Assembly: GCA_020435205.1 (NCBI GenBank)
Contig: JAGQZY010000023.1
Location: 1 to 35,562 of the forward strand
Direction of reading: 5' to 3'
Length of the DNA: 35,562 bases
Origin: Bdellovibrionales bacterium
GTDB lineage: Bacteria; Bdellovibrionota; Bdellovibrionia; Bdellovibrionales; JAGQZY01
Below the pieces are notes generated by a model. It was not told the origin of the DNA. It ran no database searches and worked only from the letters and a program-made list of their open reading frames with translations. The translations under genes were made by a program, and so were the position numbers. This document shows, one piece after another, positions 15,146-23,278 of the stretch (position 1 is its first letter; every line of letters starts with the position of its first letter).

Positions 15146-15256
15146 TCTATACCCTTCTTAAGATTGACGCTCTGTAATCCTTTCTGGCTTAGGATTCTAG
15201 GTGTTGTGGCCTTCTCCCAAATATAGTATTCCGAGGATTCTAAATCGGGAGGAGAT

Positions 15257-15760
15257 ATGAAATTTCTATTATTAAGCTCGTTACTCTTTTTTGCATTGCC
15301 ATCCTTGGCTGATCAAACACCTATTAACCCACCTATTGATCCGGTGAAACCCCCTTGCACGGTCAATGTGGTTGAGTCCCCATTAAAAGGTGTTGATGCG
15401 ACAGCATTTAACATTGCTTATTGCACTCAGGAGCAAATCAATGAAGGCATTGCTAAGTGGTATCTAGATAGAAGTGGCTATGATTTTGAATGGATTGAAC
15501 GCAGTTCAGGTCACATTAAGATTGCGGTTTCTATGATGCGCAAAGATCATCAAGAAGATGATGGAGATCCTGCTTTTGAGGAAAGCAAGATTGCTAAAAT
15601 TCTCGAGTGGTATTTTAGTGATGAAGCTGCGGTGACAGTTGAAATTGGTGAATACGCTGACAGCTATATGAGCGGGACAGGTATCTTTGAAATGTACTAC
15701 TTCTATACTGCGGATTTAAAAACAATCATTGTCGTTGATAAGTTTGTTTACGCGGAATAG
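15257..15760 (+). CDS. Secreted protein of unknown function
   Basis: A protein of 167 residues with a clear signal peptide (MKFLLLSSLLFFALPSLADQ, cleavage after Ala near residue 18). The mature protein is acidic, with a PPIDPVKPPC segment, two cysteines (PPCTVNV and IAYCTQEQ) that may form a disulfide, and a C-terminal region of beta-strand-like alternation. I do not recognise a family. A strong GGGAGGAG ribosome site precedes the ATG, and CCGA-ggattctaaa-TCGG just before it can form a short hairpin. It follows fliW by 111 bases with no terminator between, so partial readthrough from the flagellar block is possible. Confidence 0.7.
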   Translation: MKFLLLSSLLFFALPSLADQTPINPPIDPVKPPCTVNVVESPLKGVDATAFNIAYCTQEQINEGIAKWYLDRSGYDFEWIERSSGHIKIAVSMMRKDHQEDDGDPAFEESKIAKILEWYFSDEAAVTVEIGEYADSYMSGTGIFEMYYFYTADLKTIIVVDKFVYAE

Positions 15761-15786
15761 GAAAAAGTGAATATTTAATTATTGAA

Positions 15787-15813
15787 AACCCATCTTTTAA
15801 GATGGGTTTTTTT
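15787..15813. terminator. Two-way intrinsic terminator
   Basis: AACCCATCTT-TT-AAGATGGGTT (15787-15808) is a perfect 22-base palindrome flanked by AAAA on the left and a T run to 15813 on the right. It can end the secreted-protein gene on the plus strand and the PQQ-propeller gene on the minus strand, whose stop codon lies inside its T run at 15812-15814. Confidence 0.9.
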
Positions 15814-17080
15814 ATTCAAGAATCACCAAGCCATGATTATCGATGAGGCTAATATAAACACGCTCGCCATGAGCATAGGGAACGCTGGTAAAGCCCCCTG
15901 GTAAATTAATATTGTGTAAAAGTTTGCCAGTCACAGCGTCAAGAACACACAGCTGATAGGATTTGCAACGACTAAAGGCCAACCACTGTCTGGGATCATC
16001 CTTAGAGGCGGTAACAAGCACGCTAAACTGATGGTTGCTGTCGCCATGGTGGAGCCGCCACAAGAACTCACCATTTTCTAAATTGAGACCGGCAATATCA
16101 CCGCGACGAGTGTTGGTGATACCAATGTTGTGACCGGGAACCAATGTGAGGCTAGTTTGGGTGCGGCCACCAAGGAAAGTGGACCAAAGCACGTCACCTG
16201 TAGCAATATCGACAGCGTGATAGTTTTTATCCCAAGAACCAAAGTACATGCGCTTGCCAAGAATAGTGGGTGTTCCCTTAATTTGCCCGCGAAACTGTTT
16301 TTGCCAATGGGTGCTACCATCTTTGACATCAAAACTAAAAAGTCGACCGCTATTAGCACCTACGAGTATGGATCCCGTCTCTTTGTGAAAAGCGGGTGAT
16401 GAATGGGAATGTCCTCCCAGCCATTTGGAGACCCACTGGGTTTGACCGGTGTTGCAGTCTAACCGAGCAACCAAGCCATCAGGATGGGCAGTTTCGCCGG
16501 AAATAAATACGCCACCATCAGCCACCAAAGGAGAAGCTCCAATAAAATCAGCGACGGGGTTCGCCCACAAAAGTTCACCTGACATTTTATCTAAGGCATA
16601 CAAAAAGCCATTGTAAGCACCAATAAAAACTTTTTTGTCGTCAACGGCTGGAGAGCCGTGAATTCCATTGCCTGAGCCGGGGATGTAAAATTCCCAAACT
16701 TTGTTACCGTCGAAATCCATTTTCCAAAACCAGCCGGTGTCGCTGCCCACATAAATTCCGCTATCGTCGGCAACGGGAGAGGATTTGCTAGCGCTATGGA
16801 TGCCAACATTTAATGGGAAGATATGTTTTTTGATTTCCACAGCGGCTCGAGGTTTGGCATCTTTTTGATAACCAACTCTTTCGGCATTGACCCTAAACTG
16901 AGTGTTTGACTCGCAACTTGAATCCACCTTTTTAAAAAGGGTGGCGGGTGCCTTGGGAGGGTGGGGGATGATTTCATAGTACTGATCGCGGATATATAAA
17001 AAATGGGGGTTGGCCAAATAAATGAGGGGAGCCAAGATCAAAGAGAATAGGACCAAACCGAGGGCCACTTTTTTATCCAT
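15812..17080 (-). CDS. PQQ-type beta-propeller protein, exported or membrane-anchored
   Basis: A protein of 422 residues. One hydrophobic segment (VALGLVLFSLILAPLIYLA, residues about 4-22) serves as signal or anchor. The rest is a PQQ-like or BamB-like propeller, with repeated strands such as GIYVGSDTGWFWKMDFDGNK, FIGAYNGFLYALDKMSGELL, RLDCNTGQTQWVS, FSFDVKDGSTHW and YHAVDIATGDVLWSTFLGGR. Such propellers bind PQQ or act as scaffolds in the periplasm; no cofactor-binding claim can be made. The ATG at 17080 is preferred over one at 17095 because GGGGGAG lies six bases upstream and the stop of the preceding gene overlaps it (TAATG). Confidence 0.75.
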   Translation of the reverse strand: MDKKVALGLVLFSLILAPLIYLANPHFLYIRDQYYEIIPHPPKAPATLFKKVDSSCESNTQFRVNAERVGYQKDAKPRAAVEIKKHIFPLNVGIHSASKSSPVADDSGIYVGSDTGWFWKMDFDGNKVWEFYIPGSGNGIHGSPAVDDKKVFIGAYNGFLYALDKMSGELLWANPVADFIGASPLVADGGVFISGETAHPDGLVARLDCNTGQTQWVSKWLGGHSHSSPAFHKETGSILVGANSGRLFSFDVKDGSTHWQKQFRGQIKGTPTILGKRMYFGSWDKNYHAVDIATGDVLWSTFLGGRTQTSLTLVPGHNIGITNTRRGDIAGLNLENGEFLWRLHHGDSNHQFSVLVTASKDDPRQWLAFSRCKSYQLCVLDAVTGKLLHNINLPGGFTSVPYAHGERVYISLIDNHGLVILE

Positions 17081-18303
17081 TAGAATCTCCCCCATCGAGA
17101 GAACTCAGCCCACTGAATATTTTTTTGGGCACAAGCATTTTCAATAAATAAAATGGGTTCATAGTCAGCCTCCGTGGCGCGACGGGAAACCAAAGAAAAG
17201 CTGAGTTTTTCAAAATCGGGATCCTGTTTGTTTTCGCGACACAGCTGGTGCAAGTAGTTGGTAAAAAGAATAGGGTCACATTGAATACGCACTCCCGTCA
17301 CTTCATTAGCACGACGTAAGTGAACCACTTGGCCTTTGCGATGAAGAACAAAGAGCTCTTTGCAGCGAGTGTTGGCGTCAAACATGTTAAGGCTACTTAG
17401 ACGTATGGCTCCTGATTTTGATGGATCAGAAGCAAAGACAAAGGGTAGGGTCTGCATCAGAGTGAAAATGACCAAAACAATATAAATACTTTTATATTCT
17501 TTTCCACTAAAAAATCGAGGCAGACGATCTTCGATTTGGATTTCTCCCTTCCAACTTAGGTACTCATCAATAAGAAAAATGCTTAGCAGGCTGAACATGA
17601 CCATGGGATAGAAGAAGCCGACGATGTGCCAAGAGAAAATATGAAAGGCAATAAATTGAAAGAGAGTTGACCAGCGCAACCACTTGTTGGAGCAAAGTAA
17701 GAAAAAAACCAGAACCAATTCTAGATAAATCACATAGATCAAAGACACCATGAGTAGGTTGCCTCCGATATATGGGGGAGCAATCATCGCCGCAGCACTG
17801 AGCCATTCAATATTAATTTTTAAAGCACCAGCAGCGAAATAAAAGCCAACAATGAGGTATTTAATGGTCCACTTTTTGTGGGGGAGAAATAAAAAGGCCA
17901 AATAGGAGATGTTGGCCATATAGTGATAATTCCCCATGAAATTGTAATTGGAAAGATAAAATACATTCTTATAGACTACGGCCGCAGCGAAAGCCCAATA
18001 GGCTGCTTTGGTAGAGGTCTCTTTCGAGATAAATAAAAAGAAAGCCAGCAGGCCCAGGAAAGCGTAGAAGTATAAAAAAATCGTAAGAATGCTCGGTGAG
18101 AAGACACGGGCAAGGTCACAGTCGATGAAAAAAGGAAAACAAAGGGGCTGTGAGTTGCTCGGACTTAGGCTGGAAACGAAATAGTCTTTGCGATTCCAAA
18201 GTAAAAAACACCACAAGTGAGTGAGGCTTAAAAAGGCGCCAAACCAGCGCATTCCCGGAGAGGCTTCGATTTCCTGAATTTGCTTTTTGAAGTAAGAAAT
18301 CAT
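17080..18303 (-). CDS. HTTM-like (vitamin K gamma-carboxylase-like) integral membrane protein
   Basis: A protein of 407 residues with about seven or eight hydrophobic segments across residues 15-300, then a soluble tail of about 110 residues. The motif ALKINIEWLSAAAMIAPPY and the preceding NISYLAFLFLPHKKW and YNFMGNYHYM resemble the HTTM family (horizontally transferred transmembrane domain), which is related to vitamin K-dependent gamma-carboxylase. The reaction is unknown, and several HTTM catalytic residues cannot be verified by eye. It is the middle gene of a three-gene minus-strand operon, overlapping the upstream gene by four bases and the downstream gene by one. Confidence 0.6.
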   Translation of the reverse strand: MISYFKKQIQEIEASPGMRWFGAFLSLTHLWCFLLWNRKDYFVSSLSPSNSQPLCFPFFIDCDLARVFSPSILTIFLYFYAFLGLLAFFLFISKETSTKAAYWAFAAAVVYKNVFYLSNYNFMGNYHYMANISYLAFLFLPHKKWTIKYLIVGFYFAAGALKINIEWLSAAAMIAPPYIGGNLLMVSLIYVIYLELVLVFFLLCSNKWLRWSTLFQFIAFHIFSWHIVGFFYPMVMFSLLSIFLIDEYLSWKGEIQIEDRLPRFFSGKEYKSIYIVLVIFTLMQTLPFVFASDPSKSGAIRLSSLNMFDANTRCKELFVLHRKGQVVHLRRANEVTGVRIQCDPILFTNYLHQLCRENKQDPDFEKLSFSLVSRRATEADYEPILFIENACAQKNIQWAEFSRWGRF

Positions 18304-18911
18304 TGGTAAACCATTCCCCTCTTGATGGCTTCCTCTTTGGAAAAGGGCAATCGAGTTTGCGCATTGACCTTAGCTCCATCAAATCGAGTAAAAAGCAAAA
18401 AAGTGGATTCTAGATTAGCACCTCTGAGATCGCTGCCGGAGAAATCAGACTGTTGTAGACTGGACCCCCAAAAATTAGCATTTTTTAGGTCACAGTTGAT
18501 AAATGAGCTTTTGCGCAATCTTGCACCGGTAGCATACCAATGCTGAAGATTGGAGTCCTTCCATTGAGCGCCCTGCATTTTTACCCCTCGTAAATCCATA
18601 AAAGGAGCTTGCATATTGATAAATTGGGAATCACGAATTTTACTTTCACGAAGACTGGCATGGTTGAGGCTGACTCCATTAAAAAGTACGCGGTAAAAAC
18701 TAGAAGAAGTCAGATTGATCCCATTGAGCTTCTTGTCAGAGCCAAAATGATCTTGATTGAACAGGCTGTGGGTCTTCATTCCGCACTCACCCAGCCAATT
18801 TGGATTGTATCCAACACGCCCATTTCGCTGGCAAAAGCCATCCTTAAACTCATAACCTAAGTTTTGCCCAGAAGAAGGCCATATCAAAAAAATCAATATT
18901 AAGATCAGCAC
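18300..18911 (-). CDS. Secreted pentapeptide-repeat protein
   Basis: A protein of 203 residues that starts with a GTG and a short hydrophobic signal (MLILILIFLIWPSSGQ). From about residue 65 the sequence is a run of pentapeptide repeats, A(D/N)LXX type, as in LNGINLTSSSFYRVLF, SLNHASLRESKIRDSQF and LKNANFWGSSLQQSDFSGSD followed by LRGANLESTF. These fold into a right-handed beta-helix. Two cysteines near residues 27 and 43 could form a disulfide. The start lacks a clear ribosome site, so the N-terminus is uncertain. It is the first gene of an operon with the HTTM and PQQ proteins. Confidence 0.7.
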   Translation of the reverse strand: MLILILIFLIWPSSGQNLGYEFKDGFCQRNGRVGYNPNWLGECGMKTHSLFNQDHFGSDKKLNGINLTSSSFYRVLFNGVSLNHASLRESKIRDSQFINMQAPFMDLRGVKMQGAQWKDSNLQHWYATGARLRKSSFINCDLKNANFWGSSLQQSDFSGSDLRGANLESTFLLFTRFDGAKVNAQTRLPFSKEEAIKRGMVYQ

Positions 18912-18966
18912 ACTTTATTGTGAAGTTGAGAAGGGCCCAATGGCTAGTAACTGCATGTCAAAAAGT

Positions 18967-19524
18967 TTATTCGGTCGGTGTAATGGCACCCGTCGTGGAG
19001 ATGTAGATTTGGTAACCATCCACCTCTTGTTTAAGGCCTTCGTAAGGGCTACCCAATTGGGTTGTGACAGAGTAACCAGAGGCGTCTTCCATCACGGCTC
19101 CTGCTGAGATGAGCTGGAAAAAGTTTCCGTCTCGCTTTGGAGGATCAAAAAAGATATCGCTACTTAGGCCAATTTCAATGTTGTTAAAAACGATAGTTTT
19201 TACCCCTACAATAATAGCCTTAATGGTACATGTGGATAGTCCCAGTTGATCAGAAGGAGTGCAGGAGTAGTAAGTAATTCCTGAAGAGCCAGTGTTGGCA
19301 AGGCTCAGGTCAGGAGTATGCCCTGTTACCAAGGAGTCATCAGAGTTTCTAAGTTCGATGACGACAACAGCAGCAGTCACACCATCACCAATACCGCGCG
19401 AGTTAGACACCACAGAAGATCGAAGGAAGTCATTCCCTTTTAAGTCTTCTACGGCCACGTCAATCGAACAGTTGGCGAGCAAAACAAGCAGTAGTAGTTT
19501 GTATGCAACGTTCAGCACTCTCAT
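18967..19524 (-). CDS. Predicted lipoprotein with a Big-1-like domain
   Basis: A protein of 185 residues with a lipoprotein signal (YKLLLLVLLANCSIDVAVED; lipid Cys near residue 20). Residues about 45-115 resemble a bacterial Ig-like (Big-1) domain: DGVTAAVVVIELRNSDDSLV, TGHTPDLSLANTGSSGITYY with CTPSDQLGLSTCTIKAIIVG. Two cysteines within that block may be linked. The ATG at 19524 is chosen over an in-frame TTG two codons upstream. It is divergent from the FlgT-like gene at 19664, with 139 bases between them. No function is recognised. Confidence 0.6.
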   Translation of the reverse strand: MRVLNVAYKLLLLVLLANCSIDVAVEDLKGNDFLRSSVVSNSRGIGDGVTAAVVVIELRNSDDSLVTGHTPDLSLANTGSSGITYYSCTPSDQLGLSTCTIKAIIVGVKTIVFNNIEIGLSSDIFFDPPKRDGNFFQLISAGAVMEDASGYSVTTQLGSPYEGLKQEVDGYQIYISTTGAITPTE

Positions 19525-19663
19525 ACTCAACTTATCGGTAAGCCCCCTAAGAACTTTAGACTTTTGTCGCCAGTCTCAAATCGAGATAGGAAAATATTGC
19601 CTATTCTGGACTTCAGGGCATCTCAAACTGATCCGATGAAAGATATGCCAGGAGGGCGTCTCA

Positions 19664-20260
19664 ATGAGTTTCAAGGTAGAGACTATAAAGAAAGGATTAT
19701 CCATGGATTTGGTAAAAATCTGTCTCATTTTGATGGTAGCTCTCATGCAAATGCCAGCCTGGGCCCTTGGTCCAGAAGCCGTAGTGATTGAAGTGAGAAA
19801 AAAGGTCAAATTGCACCCTATGGAGAGAGTCTATGCCGATTACTTCATCCGAGGAGGAAGCACCCTTGGACTGGAGAAGGGAACCATAGTCTCGGTGGTG
19901 CGCCGAGTGCCTGTTCACGACCCCTTTGAAAATGCCTCCGTCGGCGATTTTCGCATTAAGGTGGCTGATATTGAAATCATCCAATCCGATGAAAAAAAGA
20001 GTGTGGGTCGTCTCATCGAAATCGACCGCAGAGAAGCCCGTCCCATGTTAACCTATGACTCAGTCATGATTGGTGATCGCTTGGATCTAGAGAGTTTGCG
20101 TACGAAGACTGCAAATTACGAAGCCCCAGAAAGCGTATTCTCAAAGGCTCGGGTGCCTGCCACAGAAAAGGCAAAACCCGCTCCCCCTGTCGATCAACAA
20201 CCCCTTTCTATGGAAAATCAACAAATGCAGGAGCCTTTGTTGACAAAGCCCATCCGCTAA
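19664..20260 (+). CDS. Exported protein resembling the FlgT C-terminal domain
   Basis: A protein of 198 residues. Residues about 16-35 form a signal (CLILMVALMQMPAWALG). The core VYADYFIRGGSTLGLEKGTI followed by VSVVRRV and then FRIKVADIEIIQSDEKKSVG and RLIEI follows the pattern of FlgT C-terminal and related OB-like modules (Gly-Gly, G-L-x-x-G, then V-x-G-x-I/L-x-V-x-x). The last 60 residues are Pro/Gln-rich and probably unstructured. A strong AGGAGGG lies seven bases before the ATG at 19664; an alternative ATG at 19706 also has AAAGGA upstream and would give a more usual signal length. The FlgT relation is tentative. Confidence 0.5.
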   Translation: MSFKVETIKKGLSMDLVKICLILMVALMQMPAWALGPEAVVIEVRKKVKLHPMERVYADYFIRGGSTLGLEKGTIVSVVRRVPVHDPFENASVGDFRIKVADIEIIQSDEKKSVGRLIEIDRREARPMLTYDSVMIGDRLDLESLRTKTANYEAPESVFSKARVPATEKAKPAPPVDQQPLSMENQQMQEPLLTKPIR

Positions 20261-20277
20261 ACAAAAGATCACCCATC

Positions 20278-21183
20278 ATGGGTGAAAATTTTTGGACCCT
20301 CATCCTGGACGGCGTTCAGGATTTTGAGGAAGATCAAATCAGTCTCTTTTTATTTGAAAATGGTGCCTCGGGTGTACAAGAGAATCTTGTTTTTGAACAA
20401 AAGGACCGCAAGTACCTGCCACAAGTGGTGGAACAATCGGTGAAGCAATTGATGGCTTATTTTGAACAGCTCCCTGCAGAAGGCTTTATTGAAAACTTGC
20501 AAAGCCTCTATCCCAACATCCAAGTGCACTGGCAAGAAAATCCCATCAAAGATTGGCTCAGCGAATGGAAGGCTCAGTGGCAGCCCTTTGCCTTGGTGAC
20601 GGATTTTTGGGTGGTGCCGGATTGGCATAAAGACAGTTTTGATCTCAAAGAGCGCAAGGCCATCTTTATCGAACCAGGAATGGCTTTTGGCACCGGCACC
20701 CACGAAACCACTCAGATTGCCAGTGAACTCATTGTCCAAGCGGTGCAACAGGTTTCCATCCGATCGGCTTTGGATGTGGGAACAGGTTCAGGAATTCTCA
20801 CTTTATTGATGGGCCTGTTAGGGGTCCAAACTTTGGCTGCTTACGACAACGATGAATTTTCTGAAAATGTGTTCTTTGAAAATTTGCAAAAAAACAATGT
20901 GAGCGCCCAGTGGCTCCCTTGTTGGTCAAAAGACTTTGCTGGTAAAACCGATTTGTTAGTCGCCAATATTATCGATGGGGTATTGATTGAATTAAAGCCT
21001 GAATTTCAAAAAGTAAGAAGTCCTTATTTAATTTTTACCGGCATTTTACAAGAGCGAGAGGCGGGTTTTTTAGAGGATATGATCACCCATTGGGATTTAA
21101 AAATTATCCAACGCTTGCAAAAGGGGGAGTGGGTAGGCTTTTTTATGGAAGACCCAAAACACTCCCAAGGTAAAGATTCATGA
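20278..21183 (+). CDS. prmA: Ribosomal protein L11 methyltransferase
   Basis: A protein of 301 residues, the usual PrmA length. The methyltransferase core shows IFIEPGMAFGTGTHETTQIA, the SAM-binding ALDVGTGSGILTLLMGL (about residues 164-180), and the catalytic-region motif DLLVANIIDGVL. PrmA trimethylates lysines on ribosomal protein L11. The N-terminal third (WTLILDGVQDFEEDQISLFL) is the substrate-recognition domain. Its stop overlaps the rsmE start (ATGA), so the two rRNA or ribosome-modifying genes are cotranscribed. No strong ribosome site is seen at its start. Confidence 0.93.
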   Translation: MGENFWTLILDGVQDFEEDQISLFLFENGASGVQENLVFEQKDRKYLPQVVEQSVKQLMAYFEQLPAEGFIENLQSLYPNIQVHWQENPIKDWLSEWKAQWQPFALVTDFWVVPDWHKDSFDLKERKAIFIEPGMAFGTGTHETTQIASELIVQAVQQVSIRSALDVGTGSGILTLLMGLLGVQTLAAYDNDEFSENVFFENLQKNNVSAQWLPCWSKDFAGKTDLLVANIIDGVLIELKPEFQKVRSPYLIFTGILQEREAGFLEDMITHWDLKIIQRLQKGEWVGFFMEDPKHSQGKDS

Positions 21184-21935
21184 GACGCTATTGGTTGCCA
21201 GCAGATTCCCTGCAAGGGGACCAAGTGACTATTGATGGGGATGCCTTCCATCACATTTTTGTGGTTTGCCGCCGCCAGCAGGGGCATCACTTTGAAGTTT
21301 TGCTTCCCAATGGCCAAGCCCTTTTGGTGGAAGTGGAAGAGCTTACCAAAAAGAAAGCCTTTGCAAAAGTTTTAGAAAAGCGACAAATGCCATACTTAAA
21401 AGAGCCCCATATTCATTTGGCGCTATCCCTTCCTAAGTTTTCGACGCTGGAAAAGGTGATTGAAAAATCAGTGGAGTTGGGAGTGCACAGCCTTCACCTC
21501 TTTCATTCTGATTACAGTTTTATGAAGGCCAAACCCGAGGATTTAAAAAAGAAGACCTCCCGTTGGCAAAAAATTGTGATTGGGGCCTGTCAGCAGAGTG
21601 GACGCGGCCAGGCCATGCAGCTAACCGAGATTCGACCTTTAGGTGTCTTACTAGAGGAGTTTCAGTCTCAGGAAAATGCCCAAGGTCTTCTTGCCTACGA
21701 GGGACCCAGCACGCTGGGAGTCCGCCAAGCCTTAGCTAGTGGGCCCAAAGAGAGGGGTTCGGTTTGGCTCTTTGTGGGTGGAGAAGGCGGGTTTTCCGAG
21801 GCTGATATAAAATTATTTAGTAATTACGACCTTTTGCCAGTCTCGCTCGGGGACCAGGTTTTACGAGTTGAAACGGCTTGCGTGACTTTGCTTGGCATTT
21901 TAAAGTATGAACTGGGTCATTTTGAGGGAGGCTAG
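21180..21935 (+). CDS. rsmE: 16S rRNA m3U1498 methyltransferase RsmE
   Basis: A protein of 251 residues of the SPOUT class. The N-terminal PUA-like domain carries DAFHHIFVVCRRQQG. The SPOUT knot motifs are IEKSVELGVHSLHLFHSDY, CQQSGRGQAM, LFVGGEGGFSEADIKLFSNY and VSLGDQVLRVETACVTLLG (about residues 218-236). RsmE methylates U1498 in helix 44 of 16S rRNA. It overlaps prmA by four bases and precedes the RDD gene by three bases, forming a short operon. Confidence 0.95.
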   Translation: MRRYWLPADSLQGDQVTIDGDAFHHIFVVCRRQQGHHFEVLLPNGQALLVEVEELTKKKAFAKVLEKRQMPYLKEPHIHLALSLPKFSTLEKVIEKSVELGVHSLHLFHSDYSFMKAKPEDLKKKTSRWQKIVIGACQQSGRGQAMQLTEIRPLGVLLEEFQSQENAQGLLAYEGPSTLGVRQALASGPKERGSVWLFVGGEGGFSEADIKLFSNYDLLPVSLGDQVLRVETACVTLLGILKYELGHFEGG

Positions 21936-21938
21936 TCC

Positions 21939-22808
21939 ATGGATCTGGAAAATTTTGAGTTTCGCCCCATTACTAAGGGCTTAGGTTTTGACAAAACCAC
22001 CCAAGAACCAAAAAAAGAGACGCGAGCAGCGGCAGCGCCCACGCAGGCGCCCCGACCTCTGACCAGCCCGGCACGCCAGCCTTTGGCGACTCCCAACAAT
22101 CCGACTCCTGTCAGTCGGTCCCTTAAAAAGATGTTGGATTCTTTGCCGCCTTCTATGGACTTTAAAGAAGATAACCAACGGGAGAAGAGTTTTTCTCCAC
22201 CCGTGATTCGACCTGTAAAAACGCCTTCTATGCCTCTAGAGCCACAAATGCCAATGGCTAGTGTCACGACGACTGTCGGCCCTGGCTTTGACATCACTTT
22301 GGATAACAGTTTGTCGCAAGCTTTTCCAAAGGCTGAACTTGAAAAAAGATTTTTCCACCAAACTGTCACTCCCCAGCCACAATTTAAAGAGGTGAGTGCG
22401 AGTTTTGCCTCGGCCATTTTGGATGGGTTGATTATTTTAGGACTATCTTCGCTTTTCGTGGTGGCCTTAGTGGCGATCACGAAAGTGGATCTTATCAGCA
22501 TGGTTCGCAATCATCATATGGGTGGTAAGGTAGCTATGGAGTTGGGACTTTTGTATTTAGGCACCACGCTTTTATACTTTATGTTGGCAAGAGGTTTGTG
22601 GGGATCCACTTTGGGTGACTGGGCTTTTGATGTTCAGTTGGGAACTGAAGAGGAGCGCACTCATATCATGTATCCTTTTCAAGTTTTATTTCGAACCTTT
22701 ATCATCATTGCCACAGGGATTATTCTTATCCCCCTGGTGTCTTTGGGTTTTGGTAAAGATATGGCCTACAATTTTTCTGGCCTTAGACTTTACTGCCGAC
22801 AGTATTAA
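21939..22808 (+). CDS. RDD-family membrane protein with a proline-rich N-terminal region
   Basis: A protein of 289 residues. The first 150 residues are polar and rich in Pro/Ala/Thr, with no recognised fold. From about residue 150, VSASFASAILDGLIILGLSS, AMELGLLYLGTTLLYFMLAR and LWGSTLGDWAFDVQLGTEEE are the RDD signature (Arg/Asp replaced here by Ala/Asp), followed by VLFRTFIIIATGIILIPLVS. Three hydrophobic helices are predicted. RDD proteins are integral membrane proteins, some with transport-related roles, and the role here is unknown. It lies within a tight block, 5 bases before the heptose gene and 3 after rsmE. Confidence 0.75.
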   Translation: MDLENFEFRPITKGLGFDKTTQEPKKETRAAAAPTQAPRPLTSPARQPLATPNNPTPVSRSLKKMLDSLPPSMDFKEDNQREKSFSPPVIRPVKTPSMPLEPQMPMASVTTTVGPGFDITLDNSLSQAFPKAELEKRFFHQTVTPQPQFKEVSASFASAILDGLIILGLSSLFVVALVAITKVDLISMVRNHHMGGKVAMELGLLYLGTTLLYFMLARGLWGSTLGDWAFDVQLGTEEERTHIMYPFQVLFRTFIIIATGIILIPLVSLGFGKDMAYNFSGLRLYCRQY

Positions 22809-22813
22809 TATCC

Positions 22814-23278
22814 ATGCATTGTCAAAGCATCGACCAGCTTCTTAACCAAATCACAAGCATTCGCAAGGGCAAGAGGTTGGTCTTTACCAATGGATGTTTT
22901 GATATTTTACATGCCGGTCATGTGCATTATTTGAATGAAGCTAAATCCTGCGGTGACATTTTAGTGGTGGGCATTAACTCAGACCAAAGTGTTTCTAAGC
23001 TCAAGGGGCCCGAGCGTCCTTTGCAAAATCAAGACGACCGCAGTTTTATTCTTTCCAACCTAAAAGCCGTGGATTTTACCATTCTCTTTTCTGAAGATAC
23101 GCCTTTCAATCTCATTAAAGCTATTGAGCCTGATGTTCTTGTTAAAGGTGGGGATTGGGCTATTGATCAAATTGTGGGTTCTGATATTGTACTTGCCATG
23201 GGTGGTGAGGTGAAATCACTTCAGTTTGTGGAAGGCCGTTCAACGACAAACCTTGTTGAAAAGATCAAAGCTCTTTAA
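22814..23278 (+). CDS. rfaE2: D-glycero-beta-D-manno-heptose 1-phosphate adenylyltransferase
   Basis: A protein of 154 residues that is a single nucleotidyltransferase domain. FTNGCFDILHAGHVHYLNEA (about residues 24-43) contains the HxGH motif, followed by DILVVGINSDQSVSKLKG and later EPDVLVKGGDW and VEGRSTTNLVEKI, the HldE/RfaE C-terminal-domain pattern. It transfers AMP to heptose 1-phosphate for LPS core synthesis. The kinase domain is not fused here, so a separate rfaE1 is expected elsewhere. Its stop overlaps the convergent beta-barrel gene by four bases. Confidence 0.93.
   Translation: MHCQSIDQLLNQITSIRKGKRLVFTNGCFDILHAGHVHYLNEAKSCGDILVVGINSDQSVSKLKGPERPLQNQDDRSFILSNLKAVDFTILFSEDTPFNLIKAIEPDVLVKGGDWAIDQIVGSDIVLAMGGEVKSLQFVEGRSTTNLVEKIKAL

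Noticed and set aside
21932-22510. A 192-residue frame on the minus strand over the RDD gene.
   Set aside because: It overlaps a supported plus-strand gene with clear RDD motifs, and its sequence shows no family pattern or start signal.
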